Positions 1-7,488 of a DNA stretch of 64,000 nucleotides are shown one piece after another; within the stretch, counting starts at the first letter, position 1; each line of letters opens with the position of its first letter. The translations under genes were made by a program, and so were the position numbers. Location of the stretch: contig CP121688.1 in assembly GCA_038396625.1 (NCBI GenBank), positions 3,286,001 through 3,350,000 on the forward strand, written 5' to 3'. The notes under the pieces were generated by a model. That model was given only the letters and a program-made list of their open reading frames with translations, did no database searches and was not told the origin of the DNA. The stretch is from G038396625 sp038396625 (lineage in GTDB: Bacteria > Bacillota > Clostridia > Peptostreptococcales > Thermotaleaceae).

Positions 1-1
1 T

Positions 2-1195
2 AAAATCCTACATTCTGACCTTAATTCCCTTGCTCTAGCTGTTTCTAAAATAAAAGAAGCAGAAGAGCTGTATTCTTTGGAAAGTCGCATTTTCCTAGAA
101 TCCACGGGAATTTATCATTACCCACTCTTCTGCTATCTTCGTGATAAAGGATTTTGTGCATCCATCATTAATCCTATCATCACTAAGTCTAGCACAAACA
201 TGAACATTAGAAAAGTGCATAATGACCGTTTCGATTCTAAAAAAGCTGCTTTAATCGGTTTAAAGCCAGATTTAAAGGTTTCTCTGATGCCTTCCGAGCT
301 TGCTCTTGACTTAAGAAATCTTTCTAGAGAATATTATGACCTGATGGACAACCGTTCCTCCTATGTCAATAAACTGCAAGGTGAGCTTCGTATGGTGTTT
401 CCTCAGTACCTGAATATCTTTTCTAAGATTACCACCAATACTTCTCTTACTTTGTTGGAAAAATTCACATCCCCAGATGCCTTTTTACAGGCTTCAAAGG
501 ATGAAATAATTGATTCCATACGTTCTACTGCTAGATTTGGGCTTTCATATGCTCTTAATAAATATCATGCCATTTTTCAGGCAGCTACTAATGCCAAGGT
601 CTTTGGAAGCTCTGTCAGCAGTAATTTTAAAAGAATCCAATTGTATATCCGCTTTATTCGCCAGTATGATGAAGAAATCTCTTCTCTGCTGGAAGATATG
701 CGCCAATTGGTAAATGCCAATGAAGGCTCTGACTTTGTGAAGCAGATTCGTCTGATTGAATCTTTCAAAGGTGCTGGCTTTCTCTCTGCTGTCAGCCTTA
801 TGGGTGAAATCGGTGATTTTTCTGCCTTTAACACTCCCAAGCAACTGTTTGCCTACTTTGGTCTTGATCCCGCCGTAAAGCAGTCTGGTAAGTTTGAGGG
901 AACCAAAATTAGTATGTCAAAACGTGGCTCTCGCATTGCAAGAAGAGTCATTCATACAATGGCATTAATCAGCATTAGTAAAAATCGGAATGGTTCTGCG
1001 AAGAACCCTGTTCTTCGTGATTATTACCTTAAAAAGTGTCAAAGTAAACCTAAAATGGTAGCTCTCGGAGCTGTCATGCATAAAGTGTGTAATATTGTTT
1101 TTGCCATTCTCCGGGATGAAAAACCTTTTGAAATTATCACACCGGAAGAACATCAAAAGAATTACTTAAAAGCAAAATGCGACGTCGCTGCATAA
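2..1195 (+). CDS. IS110-family transposase, 5' end outside the window
   Basis: This is a DEDD transposase/recombinase of the IS110 (IS116/IS902) family. The reading frame is open from the first bases of the window, so the true start and the first catalytic Asp lie upstream. The RuvC-like part is visible in LESTGIYH and NDRFDSKKAA, which carry the second acidic residue and a later Asp. The C-terminal Tnp_20 domain runs from about LIESFKGAGFLSAVSLMGEI to KMVALGAVMHKVC. It contains the Ser-bearing stretch SGKFEGTKISMSKRGS typical of the family. The family recombines DNA guided by a bridge RNA encoded in a non-coding end of the element. The coding sequence looks intact to its TAA stop. A structured non-coding segment follows directly. 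Confidence 0.93.
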   Translation, partial: KILHSDLNSLALAVSKIKEAEELYSLESRIFLESTGIYHYPLFCYLRDKGFCASIINPIITKSSTNMNIRKVHNDRFDSKKAALIGLKPDLKVSLMPSELALDLRNLSREYYDLMDNRSSYVNKLQGELRMVFPQYLNIFSKITTNTSLTLLEKFTSPDAFLQASKDEIIDSIRSTARFGLSYALNKYHAIFQAATNAKVFGSSVSSNFKRIQLYIRFIRQYDEEISSLLEDMRQLVNANEGSDFVKQIRLIESFKGAGFLSAVSLMGEIGDFSAFNTPKQLFAYFGLDPAVKQSGKFEGTKISMSKRGSRIARRVIHTMALISISKNRNGSAKNPVLRDYYLKKCQSKPKMVALGAVMHKVCNIVFAILRDEKPFEIITPEEHQKNYLKAKCDVAA

Positions 1196-1357
1196 TGTAA
1201 TCCCATACGAATAACTTCGTTTTTGTCAGCTGTCAAAAGGCTTGTTAAAGTTACCCTTTTTTAGCGAGCAAGAAATATCAAATATTTTTTATTTCACCAT
1301 TGACATTTCTTAGCTGGACTTTATTTGTGTTTCTATAACCTTAATACAATAATAAAA

Positions 1358-1486
1358 GAGTTCATTCATGTTTATGAGCCTACTTCACCCTAAACATAAA
1401 TGAACTCCTTTGCACATCGGCAGGTATAGAGATTACTCTCTATGCCCTATCGTCCTTAATACCTCAAAAGGGGTATTAAGGATCGG
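1358..1486 (+). ncRNA. Three-hairpin segment downstream of IS110 transposase; candidate bridge-RNA end
   Basis: Three consecutive hairpins lie 160 to 290 bases after the transposase stop. Hairpin 1 pairs 1358-1374 with 1391-1407 (16 of 17 positions, 16-nt loop). Hairpin 2 pairs 1423-1431 with 1438-1446 (9 pairs including one G-U, 6-nt loop). Hairpin 3 pairs 1453-1463 perfectly with 1472-1482 (8-nt loop). IS110-family elements encode a structured bridge RNA in their longer non-coding end; in the IS1111 group this is the 3' end. The position fits, but the left end of the element is outside the window, so guide loops cannot be matched to donor or target. The hairpins could instead be ordinary terminators. 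Confidence 0.4.
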
Positions 1487-1490
1487 AGTA

Positions 1491-2119
1491 AGCGTTCTTT
1501 TATTTTATATGTTTATTATACCAGTTTTATTCAGAATTTTCATTTTTTTCTTGAGGTAATATGCTTTCATCATATTTCTAGTTTTTGTACTATTCCACCA
1601 TTTGTTATTCTTAGCTCAAAAAATAAATGATTGAAATATATGCTAATCTTATTCTTCAATCATTCTTGTATCTTTGTTTATACCCTTTATATCTGCATCT
1701 CCTCTATTCTCTTTTTATCCATTTAAATCTATACTTCATTTCTAATATATAAAGTATTCTATGTACTATGCTATTTTGCTTTCCTAAAATAAATTCGTAA
1801 TATTAATACAATTGAATGATTTGCCTTATTTTTAAAATTAACTGCTAGCCTTACATTCATTTATACTTAAAAACGCCCCATCTTCTCCATGCAAAATAGG
1901 TAAACTCAACCTTTGTCAATATAAATTTTCAAAACTACAGATACAAATTTTCTGAAAACAGCATACTGAAAAAAACATACTTGATTTCGCAGAAATAACA
2001 AAAAACAGCAGGTTTTTCAGATGCATATTTCTGTTGAAATCCCATTTTTTATACTGTATTATTATGTACTGGTAAGAGAAATAAAAATTAAAGTTGAATA
2101 GATGAAAGGTGAGATTCAG
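1491..2119. other. AT-rich intergenic stretch
   Basis: No open frame with a ribosome binding site and no clear conserved structure was seen. The right boundary of the IS110 element should fall near the start of this stretch, after the third hairpin, but no terminal repeat could be recognised with only one end present. The promoter of the small membrane protein gene presumably lies near 2040-2095. Confidence 0.5.
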
Positions 2120-2461
2120 ATGCAAAAATCAAAAGGAACAATTTTAGAGTGCTGTTTAAAATTATTTACCACATTTGTAGGTTGTATTACAATTGTTGGC
2201 TTATTGGGACTTACATTTTGTGTGAGCTGGGTGATCGTTAACAATATTTCACAACAAGCTTCTAATATACTTATAGCTGCATTGTTAAGTATTATGGGCA
2301 CAAGAATGGTATTTATTTACTTAGGCACATATAAAGCTGCATTTAAAAGGGATGAAAAGTCTTGGAAAAGACGATCTTTGGCCGTCGTTTATAGCATGCT
2401 TCCATCTGTAGCTGGTTTAAAAGCATTAAATCTTGTTTATGCAAACAAAAGAAATATTTAA
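2120..2461 (+). CDS. Small hypothetical membrane protein
   Basis: The protein has 113 residues. The start was set at 2120 because AAAGGTGAG (2105-2113) sits at a normal distance from that ATG; an in-frame ATG at 2102 lies upstream of this site. It has two hydrophobic segments, around residues 12-40 (CCLKLFTTFVGCITIVGLLG onward) and 45-70. A basic tail containing KRDEKSWKRRS follows, then a third weakly hydrophobic part. No family was recognised. It is monocistronic and ends in a strong terminator at 2470-2508. Confidence 0.6.
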   Translation: MQKSKGTILECCLKLFTTFVGCITIVGLLGLTFCVSWVIVNNISQQASNILIAALLSIMGTRMVFIYLGTYKAAFKRDEKSWKRRSLAVVYSMLPSVAGLKALNLVYANKRNI

Positions 2462-2469
2462 TTATATAT

Positions 2470-2508
2470 AAGCCCCTTACGAGAACAACTTCTCTTAAGG
2501 GGCTTTAT
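2470..2508 (+). terminator. Intrinsic terminator of the small membrane protein gene
   Basis: AAGCCCCTTA (2470-2479) pairs perfectly with TAAGGGGCTT (2496-2505). The hairpin follows the TAA stop at 2461 by eight bases. The T-tract is short (TTTAT). Confidence 0.8.
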
Positions 2509-2698
2509 ACTGATTTCACTTGTTTAAACAACAAAAGCACCCTTTCTTATTTCTTTCTTCTCCTGTTGTTTCACTAGTGGTCATACTAAAATTCGCGGTA
2601 GAGACGTATGACAATATGTCCTAGAGTGAATACAAAGCATTTGTGCCTTTATAGCATTCCACAAAAATAATAGTATAAATATCATTATCGCTCCAATA

Positions 2699-2739
2699 TA
2701 AAAAAAAGGAACTCCCTTTTCATTTAAAGAATTCCCTTT
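2699..2739 (-). terminator. Probable terminator of the agmatinase-family gene
   Basis: On the minus strand an imperfect hairpin (about 2705-2714 with 2729-2739) is followed by a run of seven T (A-run 2699-2707 on the plus strand). It lies about 55 bases downstream of the ureohydrolase stop. Confidence 0.5.
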
Positions 2740-2792
2740 AATTTTGTCCTATTAGCTCATAGGAGTGTTTTAAATTAATATTGCTGGATGAT

Positions 2793-3707
2793 TTACTTAT
2801 TTTTTCTATAATGGTGTCCCCAACACTCAGTAATTATTTTTCTCGCTGCAAAGCTAGATGTAATAGATGAATCTAGATTTGGAGCAACCTCTACAACATC
2901 AAATCCTATAATAGGAAGGTCAAATATGCCTCTTAGAAATTCCAGTAATTCTCTACTTGAAAGACCGCCAAATTGCGGTGTTCCTGTTCCTGCTGCATAA
3001 GCTGGATCTAGTACATCTATATCCACAGTAATATAGACATGTTTAAAATCCTTCATCTTATCTTTAACTTCTTCTACAGCTTTAGTGATACCGATCTCAT
3101 GGAATTTTCTAGCATTAATTACATTGATTTTATTATTTTTACAAAATTCTATTTCATCCATTTCTATAGACCGAATTCCTATGAAAAATAAGTTTTCTGA
3201 ACTGCCTACATTCTCTAATTCTATAGCTCTCCTAGCTGGACAACCATGGGAATATTTATTTCCTCCAAGTTCATCATTCAAATCAAAATGAGCATCTAAG
3301 TGAATAATACCAAAAGATTCATCTAGCGCCTTATTAATTCCTCTGTATATAGGTATGGATGTAGAATGGTCTCCTCCAAGCATGGTGAAAAATTTTTTCT
3401 TTTGTACTATTTCACAGACCTTCTCTTCTACTTCTTGAAACATTACTATTTGATTTTCTCCAGTAAAATCACCAATATCCAATACTTTTAAGTCTCCCAT
3501 CACTTCAAAATCTTCAGTTGTAGGTGTGATAGAATACGTAATACTTCTAATAGATTTAGGTCCGTCCTTTGCACCTTTTCTAAAAGAAGCTGCTTCATCA
3601 AAAGCCAATCCAAATACAACAACATCCGTATCATCTATAGATAATTCAGGGTTGTTTAATCCTGCCCATAGCCCTTTATCTTTGATCATATCTTTCGTTT
3701 CTTTCAT
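2793..3707 (-). CDS. Agmatinase/arginase-family ureohydrolase
   Basis: This is a 304-residue Mn-dependent ureohydrolase, the family that releases urea from agmatine, arginine or related guanidino compounds. The metal-binding motifs are all present: GGDHS near residue 117, DAHFD with the conserved DLND near 140, and DIDVLDP near 229. Length and motif order fit agmatinase (SpeB-like) better than arginase, but substrate specificity cannot be read from the sequence; guanidinobutyrase or proclavaminate amidinohydrolase types are alternatives. The ATG start is supported by AAGGGG about nine bases upstream. The gene is alone, with no polyamine synthesis gene next to it. Confidence 0.88.
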   Translation of the reverse strand: MKETKDMIKDKGLWAGLNNPELSIDDTDVVVFGLAFDEAASFRKGAKDGPKSIRSITYSITPTTEDFEVMGDLKVLDIGDFTGENQIVMFQEVEEKVCEIVQKKKFFTMLGGDHSTSIPIYRGINKALDESFGIIHLDAHFDLNDELGGNKYSHGCPARRAIELENVGSSENLFFIGIRSIEMDEIEFCKNNKINVINARKFHEIGITKAVEEVKDKMKDFKHVYITVDIDVLDPAYAAGTGTPQFGGLSSRELLEFLRGIFDLPIIGFDVVEVAPNLDSSITSSFAARKIITECWGHHYRKNK

Positions 3708-3977
3708 TTTATAACATCCCCTTTATTGTATTTAAACTGCTATATATTCAAATTTTTCATAAATGACTCAATCATTTTAGCTATTTGCATCATGTCTAAA
3801 GCTTTTATGTATAAATTGAATACGCTATGGCTATATCTTCTTCATTTTCCTTATAGTTTCCTGCTATGCATTTTTAGATTTTATTATTTTTCTAGCCATT
3901 ATTAAAAAATCACCACTATTATCGATTAACAATCTATAGCTCTTATGTTATTCATTTTAAAACCTTATCATAGTACC

Positions 3978-4007
3978 ATATTATTATGAATATATTCATA
4001 ATAATAT
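3978..4007. promoter_or_regulatory. 30-bp perfect palindrome upstream of the YdcZ-type transporter gene
   Basis: Positions 3978-3992 and 3993-4007 are exact reverse complements with no spacer (half site ATATTATTATGAATA). The palindrome ends 24 bases before the transporter ATG at 4032, a typical place for a repressor operator. No cognate regulator lies beside it. The rest of the 3708-4031 gap is AT-rich and shows nothing else recognisable. Confidence 0.5.
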
Positions 4008-4031
4008 TTATTTGATAAAGGATGGGATAAA

Positions 4032-4463
4032 ATGCGAGAGATAATCCCTGTTATATTCGCTATTTTGGCAGGTGTTTTTACAACTTTAGAGGCAGGTATT
4101 AATGCTAAGTTAGGAAAAATTGTCTCGCCTAAGATTGCAACGCTACATAGTTTATTTACAGGGGTTATTATTATCCTAATAGGAAATCTTTTAAAAGGTA
4201 CCTTACCTCAGTATGGGAAAATTCTTCATGTAAGACCCCAACTGCTTATTGGGGGTATTTTTGGTGCTTTCATTATTTACCTTGTAACAAAGACCATCCC
4301 TAGGCTGGGCATCGCAAACACGCTTACAATCATTGTTGCCTCTCAAATCATAAGTGGATTGTTCATCGATGCCTTTGTCACCAAACAACATGAACTTGAC
4401 TGGCTTAAGTTAGCAGGGGTTATTCTTATGCTTTTTGGCACCTATTTTATTATAAAGAAATAA
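4032..4463 (+). CDS. DMT-superfamily transporter, YdcZ/DUF606 type
   Basis: The protein has 143 residues and about five hydrophobic helices, beginning IIPVIFAILAGVFTTLEAGI. It matches the short YdcZ (DUF606) branch of the drug/metabolite transporter superfamily, in which two five-helix subunits form a carrier. The family features seen are the N-terminal GINAKLG stretch, a central ...GGIFGAF... helix and the C-terminal helix ending GVILMLFGTYFIIKK. The substrate is unknown. It starts at ATG 4032 with AAAGGATGGG just upstream and is monocistronic, preceded by a 30-bp palindrome. Confidence 0.8.
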   Translation: MREIIPVIFAILAGVFTTLEAGINAKLGKIVSPKIATLHSLFTGVIIILIGNLLKGTLPQYGKILHVRPQLLIGGIFGAFIIYLVTKTIPRLGIANTLTIIVASQIISGLFIDAFVTKQHELDWLKLAGVILMLFGTYFIIKK

Positions 4464-4597
4464 ATAATGTTCTATGGCTCTCAAACAAAGCTTATCTTCT
4501 TTTTATCTATTATATTTTGGGATAGAATGTTTTCTATGCTAGGAAAAAATGAACCTTTTATCATGCATCCGTATAAACTTGTAAGAATTGATTTATC

Positions 4598-5222
4598 CTA
4601 CGCATATCTTACAAAGGATAAATTCAAGTCCACGGCTCTTGATTGATCTGCCATGTAAAAAGCCTCTGTAATCCTTGAAAGTTCTGCTTCCTCCATTCCC
4701 TTTCCATTATCACAGATTTGGATGATATATCCATTAGGACAAGGCTTACCACTGATGACTACTCTCCCCTTTGTACTGGAAACTGCTTTCCTTGTATTAT
4801 CTAATAAATTGATACAAACAGTCTTCATTAAGTCCGGCTCTATCAGTAATTGGAAATATTTTACTGAAACAGGAAAATCAATGTTTTCCTTTTTAAAGAC
4901 CAAAGCCATAAGCTCCTGGATTTGATCAAAAAAATCCTTTGCCGAAACAGATTTCATATGAAAATCTTGCTTTTTTAAGACAATCAATTCTAATAATTTC
5001 ATGGATATGGCTTCTATTCTCTTACCTTTTTCAAAAATATAATTTGCCGACAACACAGTTTGCTCCTGATTTATTTTTTTAGAGCGCAACATATCCGCAT
5101 ACTCAATCATGGAGGTCAAGGGAGTTTTTATTTCATGGCAAAACTTCCTATGAATGCCTCCTGCCTAACATTGGCTTCTTTCAGGGCTGCTACCATCTCG
5201 TCAAGTTTGGACACCATTGCAC
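4598..5222 (-). pseudogene. Decayed sensor histidine kinase, C-terminal half
   Basis: The piece reads HAMP-proximal coil SKLDEMVAALKEANVRQEAF, then an H-box HEIKTPLTSMIEYADM, then a dimerisation helix, then an ATPase N-box NLLDNTRKA and G1-box DNGKGMEE. Two defects are visible. Between the coil and the H-box the frame shifts in a T-run near 5141: one additional T would restore ...IGSFCHEIKTPL. After AFYMADQS the frame is lost again; a neighbouring frame reads LEFILCKICVG, a corrupted version of the expected GLGLSLCK. The N-terminal sensor region is gone and replaced at about 5222 by unrelated sequence. The first frameshift lies in a homopolymer, so sequencing error is possible for it, but the missing termini are not explained that way. 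Confidence 0.75.
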
Positions 5223-5224
5223 AG

Positions 5225-5330
5225 ATCGATCCCAATTGCGTAATTATGCATGGTGCCAATATCACAGGTGGCGTAAACATCCCAGAAGGACGCTATGTGG
5301 ATCTAGGTAAAACAATTTTAAATAATATAA
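5225..5330 (+). pseudogene. Possible remnant of a gamma-class carbonic anhydrase-like protein
   Basis: The plus strand reads CVIMHGANITGGVNIPEGRY and continues VDLGKTIL. This resembles the end of the left-handed beta-helix of gamma carbonic anhydrase/CcmM-like proteins, where N-I-P-x-G-R-Y-V is a usual C-terminal signature. No start codon with a ribosome binding site precedes it, and it abuts the histidine kinase remnant on the opposite strand. The identification rests on a short stretch and is tentative. Confidence 0.35.
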
Positions 5331-5362
5331 AAAAGCTGAAAGTATGGGTACTTCAGCTTTTT
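5330..5362 (-). terminator. Terminator overlapping the stop of the octopine dehydrogenase-family gene
   Basis: AAAAAGCTGAA (5330-5340) pairs with TTCAGCTTTTT (5352-5362), an 11-bp perfect stem. The stem includes the TGA stop of the minus-strand gene ending at 5353. T-runs flank it in both directions, so it may also act on plus-strand transcripts. Confidence 0.75.
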
Positions 5363-6459
5363 CTATCATTCTCTCCATTGATAATCAAATCCATAATTTC
5401 ATCTATGCTCATTCCATTTAATCCCATATTTTTAAAAGATCTTCCATAGCTTGTAAGATCCTTTTGCAACATGAATTCAGATAATTTTATAATTGTTTCC
5501 ATTCGTTCTACTTTTACCCCTAGTTTTTTACCTAATGACACAAACGGTACCAAACCCATAGGAATATCTTCGAGAATATAGCGTGTTTCAAGAGTTTTTT
5601 GACCATACACACCTGAATAAGCATCTGTATTTTTAAAAATCTCACTTAGATTTTCTCCCGCTGCATGGTATTCAGTACGATATTGGTCTTTTATGGCATC
5701 CATCTTATACCCCAACTTTTCAGCTATATTTAATCTTTCATGATCCATTGCTTCTATGAAATTTCCTATAGACGTTGTGATTCCATCCCAGTAAAATAAC
5801 CAATCTTTATTGGATTCTACTAAGGATGTACTAAACAATGTGGCTGGTGGATGAATTATTGGATTTGTATTATCTAAGCTAGTCATCATTACATTATCAA
5901 GTCCTTCTATCTGAGAATAGGCAGTTTTTAAAACTTTTACTGCTTGCCCTGTTTTAACCGCTGGTAGAGCAGCTATTTGCAGTCTATCTTTAATCCCTAA
6001 TATACATGCTGTACCAGGTTTACTGAGACGACATGCATAGATTAGTGTACTCGTTTCAACAATTGTAACATCCGCTTTACAATTTTCATCCTGCAAGGCT
6101 TTATAAAATGCTAATGCACCAAAAGTTGCTCCTGGATGAAGGACGATCATCTGATTATCTTTTAAGTAGGAAGCACAATCCTTTGCAACTTGCCCATGGG
6201 CTAATGCAGGAGTAATGACCATAATAATATCTGCTTCTGAAACAGCTTTCTTTAGGTCATTGGTTGCATACACACTTCCAAACCCTTTAACTGCTCCTTC
6301 TAAGAATACCCCTCCTTGCTTTTTGATGCCATCTATAGATTCTACACAAATATCATATATATTCACATTAAACCCCATCAATCCTAAGTGACCTGCAACC
6401 GATTGGCCTCCGTTTCCAGCTCCTATAATAGTCCACTTTAAGTCTTTAAAAGTACTCAT
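5353..6459 (-). CDS. NAD(P)-dependent octopine/nopaline dehydrogenase family protein
   Basis: The protein has 368 residues. An N-terminal Rossmann fold has GAGNGGQSVAGHLGLMG at residues 13-29. The C-terminal octopine_DH domain contains DNTNPIIHPP, the conserved stretch that positions the substrate, and YGQKTLETRYILEDIPMG. Enzymes of this family reduce imines formed between an amino acid and a keto acid, or run the reverse reaction on opines. The exact opine is unknown. It starts at ATG 6459 with GGGAGGGAG upstream. The neighbouring amino-acid binding lipoprotein, transcribed in the same direction just upstream, could feed it a substrate, but a terminator-like hairpin separates them. Confidence 0.85.
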   Translation of the reverse strand: MSTFKDLKWTIIGAGNGGQSVAGHLGLMGFNVNIYDICVESIDGIKKQGGVFLEGAVKGFGSVYATNDLKKAVSEADIIMVITPALAHGQVAKDCASYLKDNQMIVLHPGATFGALAFYKALQDENCKADVTIVETSTLIYACRLSKPGTACILGIKDRLQIAALPAVKTGQAVKVLKTAYSQIEGLDNVMMTSLDNTNPIIHPPATLFSTSLVESNKDWLFYWDGITTSIGNFIEAMDHERLNIAEKLGYKMDAIKDQYRTEYHAAGENLSEIFKNTDAYSGVYGQKTLETRYILEDIPMGLVPFVSLGKKLGVKVERMETIIKLSEFMLQKDLTSYGRSFKNMGLNGMSIDEIMDLIINGENDRKS

Positions 6460-6499
6460 ATTATTTTCTCCCTCCCACTTTTAGGCCATTGAAAATTTC

Positions 6500-6533
6500 A
6501 AGCAAAAGACTATATGCATATAGCCTTTTGCTT
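6500..6533 (-). terminator. Hairpin between the binding-protein gene and the octopine dehydrogenase gene
   Basis: A long, nearly perfect stem pairs AAGCAAAAG-CTATAT with ATATAG-CTTTTGCTT. The best T-run lies on the plus-strand side; on the minus strand the tract is only TTGAAATTTT. Both flanking genes are on the minus strand, so partial termination between them is the likely role. Confidence 0.55.
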
Positions 6534-6549
6534 GTTTTTTTCTTAGTAT

Positions 6550-7374
6550 TTATTCTTCATTTGCTAGTTGCGTTGCTTCCTCAATAAATTGCTCAACCTT
6601 GCCTTCTTTTTTTAGCTTATCTATAATGTTATTTAACTCTTGCACAAACTCTTCATTCCCTTTTTTTACTGCTATAGCAGAACCATTTCCGCCACCTAAA
6701 GAAAATTCTGGTACGAAAAGTCCTTCATTTCTTTCGGCATAAGCCTGTGCAGTTACTTTTCCTAAAACAAGGGCATCAATTTTATCATTAGATACCTCTA
6801 ATATTAAATCTGTTATTTTACTAATTAGTTTCAACTCTGCGCCTTCAATATCTTTTGCAACGCCTTCTTGTATCGATGCCTTTTGTGCACCTATTTTCAG
6901 GTTCTTCAAATCATCTGCTGTTTTAATTTTTTCTGCATCCTCACTTTTTATCAATACCTTATGTTCATCAACGAAATATTGATCTGTAAAATCAACACTT
7001 TGTTTTCTCTCTTCTGTTGGTGTCATTCCTGCAATAATTAAATCAATTTTGTCTGCAGCTAAAGCAGCTAATAATCCATCAAATTTTATATCCTTAATTT
7101 CAAGTTCAACGCCAAGTTCTTCTGCTATTGCTTTTGCCATTTCAATCTCAAATCCTACAATTGTATCTTCTCCATCAATTTCTTTATGGAATTCATAAGG
7201 TGGATAATCTGCCGATGTACCTAATACGAGTTTCCCTGCTTTTTTAATTTCATCAAGCTTTGTTAATGGTGCATTATCTACACTACTTGTTTCTTTTGCA
7301 CATCCTATAAATGCAAATACCATACAGATCATAAGCATTATGCCCAATATCTTTTTACTTTTTATCTTGTTCAT
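6550..7374 (-). CDS. Amino-acid ABC transporter substrate-binding lipoprotein (family 3)
   Basis: This is a 274-residue solute-binding protein of the SBP_bac_3 type. The start was placed at 7374 because AGGAGGAG lies just upstream of that ATG; a longer in-frame extension begins upstream of the ribosome binding site. It has a lipoprotein signal, with lipobox FIGC near residue 24, then a linker and the mature domain starting LVLGTSADYPPYEFH. The family signature GFEIEMAKAIAEELG is present. Basic or polar amino acids are likely ligands, but this is not certain. No permease or ATPase gene lies next to it, so it is an orphan binding protein in this window. Confidence 0.88.
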   Translation of the reverse strand: MNKIKSKKILGIMLMICMVFAFIGCAKETSSVDNAPLTKLDEIKKAGKLVLGTSADYPPYEFHKEIDGEDTIVGFEIEMAKAIAEELGVELEIKDIKFDGLLAALAADKIDLIIAGMTPTEERKQSVDFTDQYFVDEHKVLIKSEDAEKIKTADDLKNLKIGAQKASIQEGVAKDIEGAELKLISKITDLILEVSNDKIDALVLGKVTAQAYAERNEGLFVPEFSLGGGNGSAIAVKKGNEEFVQELNNIIDKLKKEGKVEQFIEEATQLANEE

Positions 7375-7488
7375 ATTTACTCTCCTCCTAATAAATAACT
7401 TTTTGGCTTTTGTGTTATTATACATGTAAAATTATAATTATGCAAGTTTTTTATATTTTTGTGTATTTATACACATATTCTTTATCCT

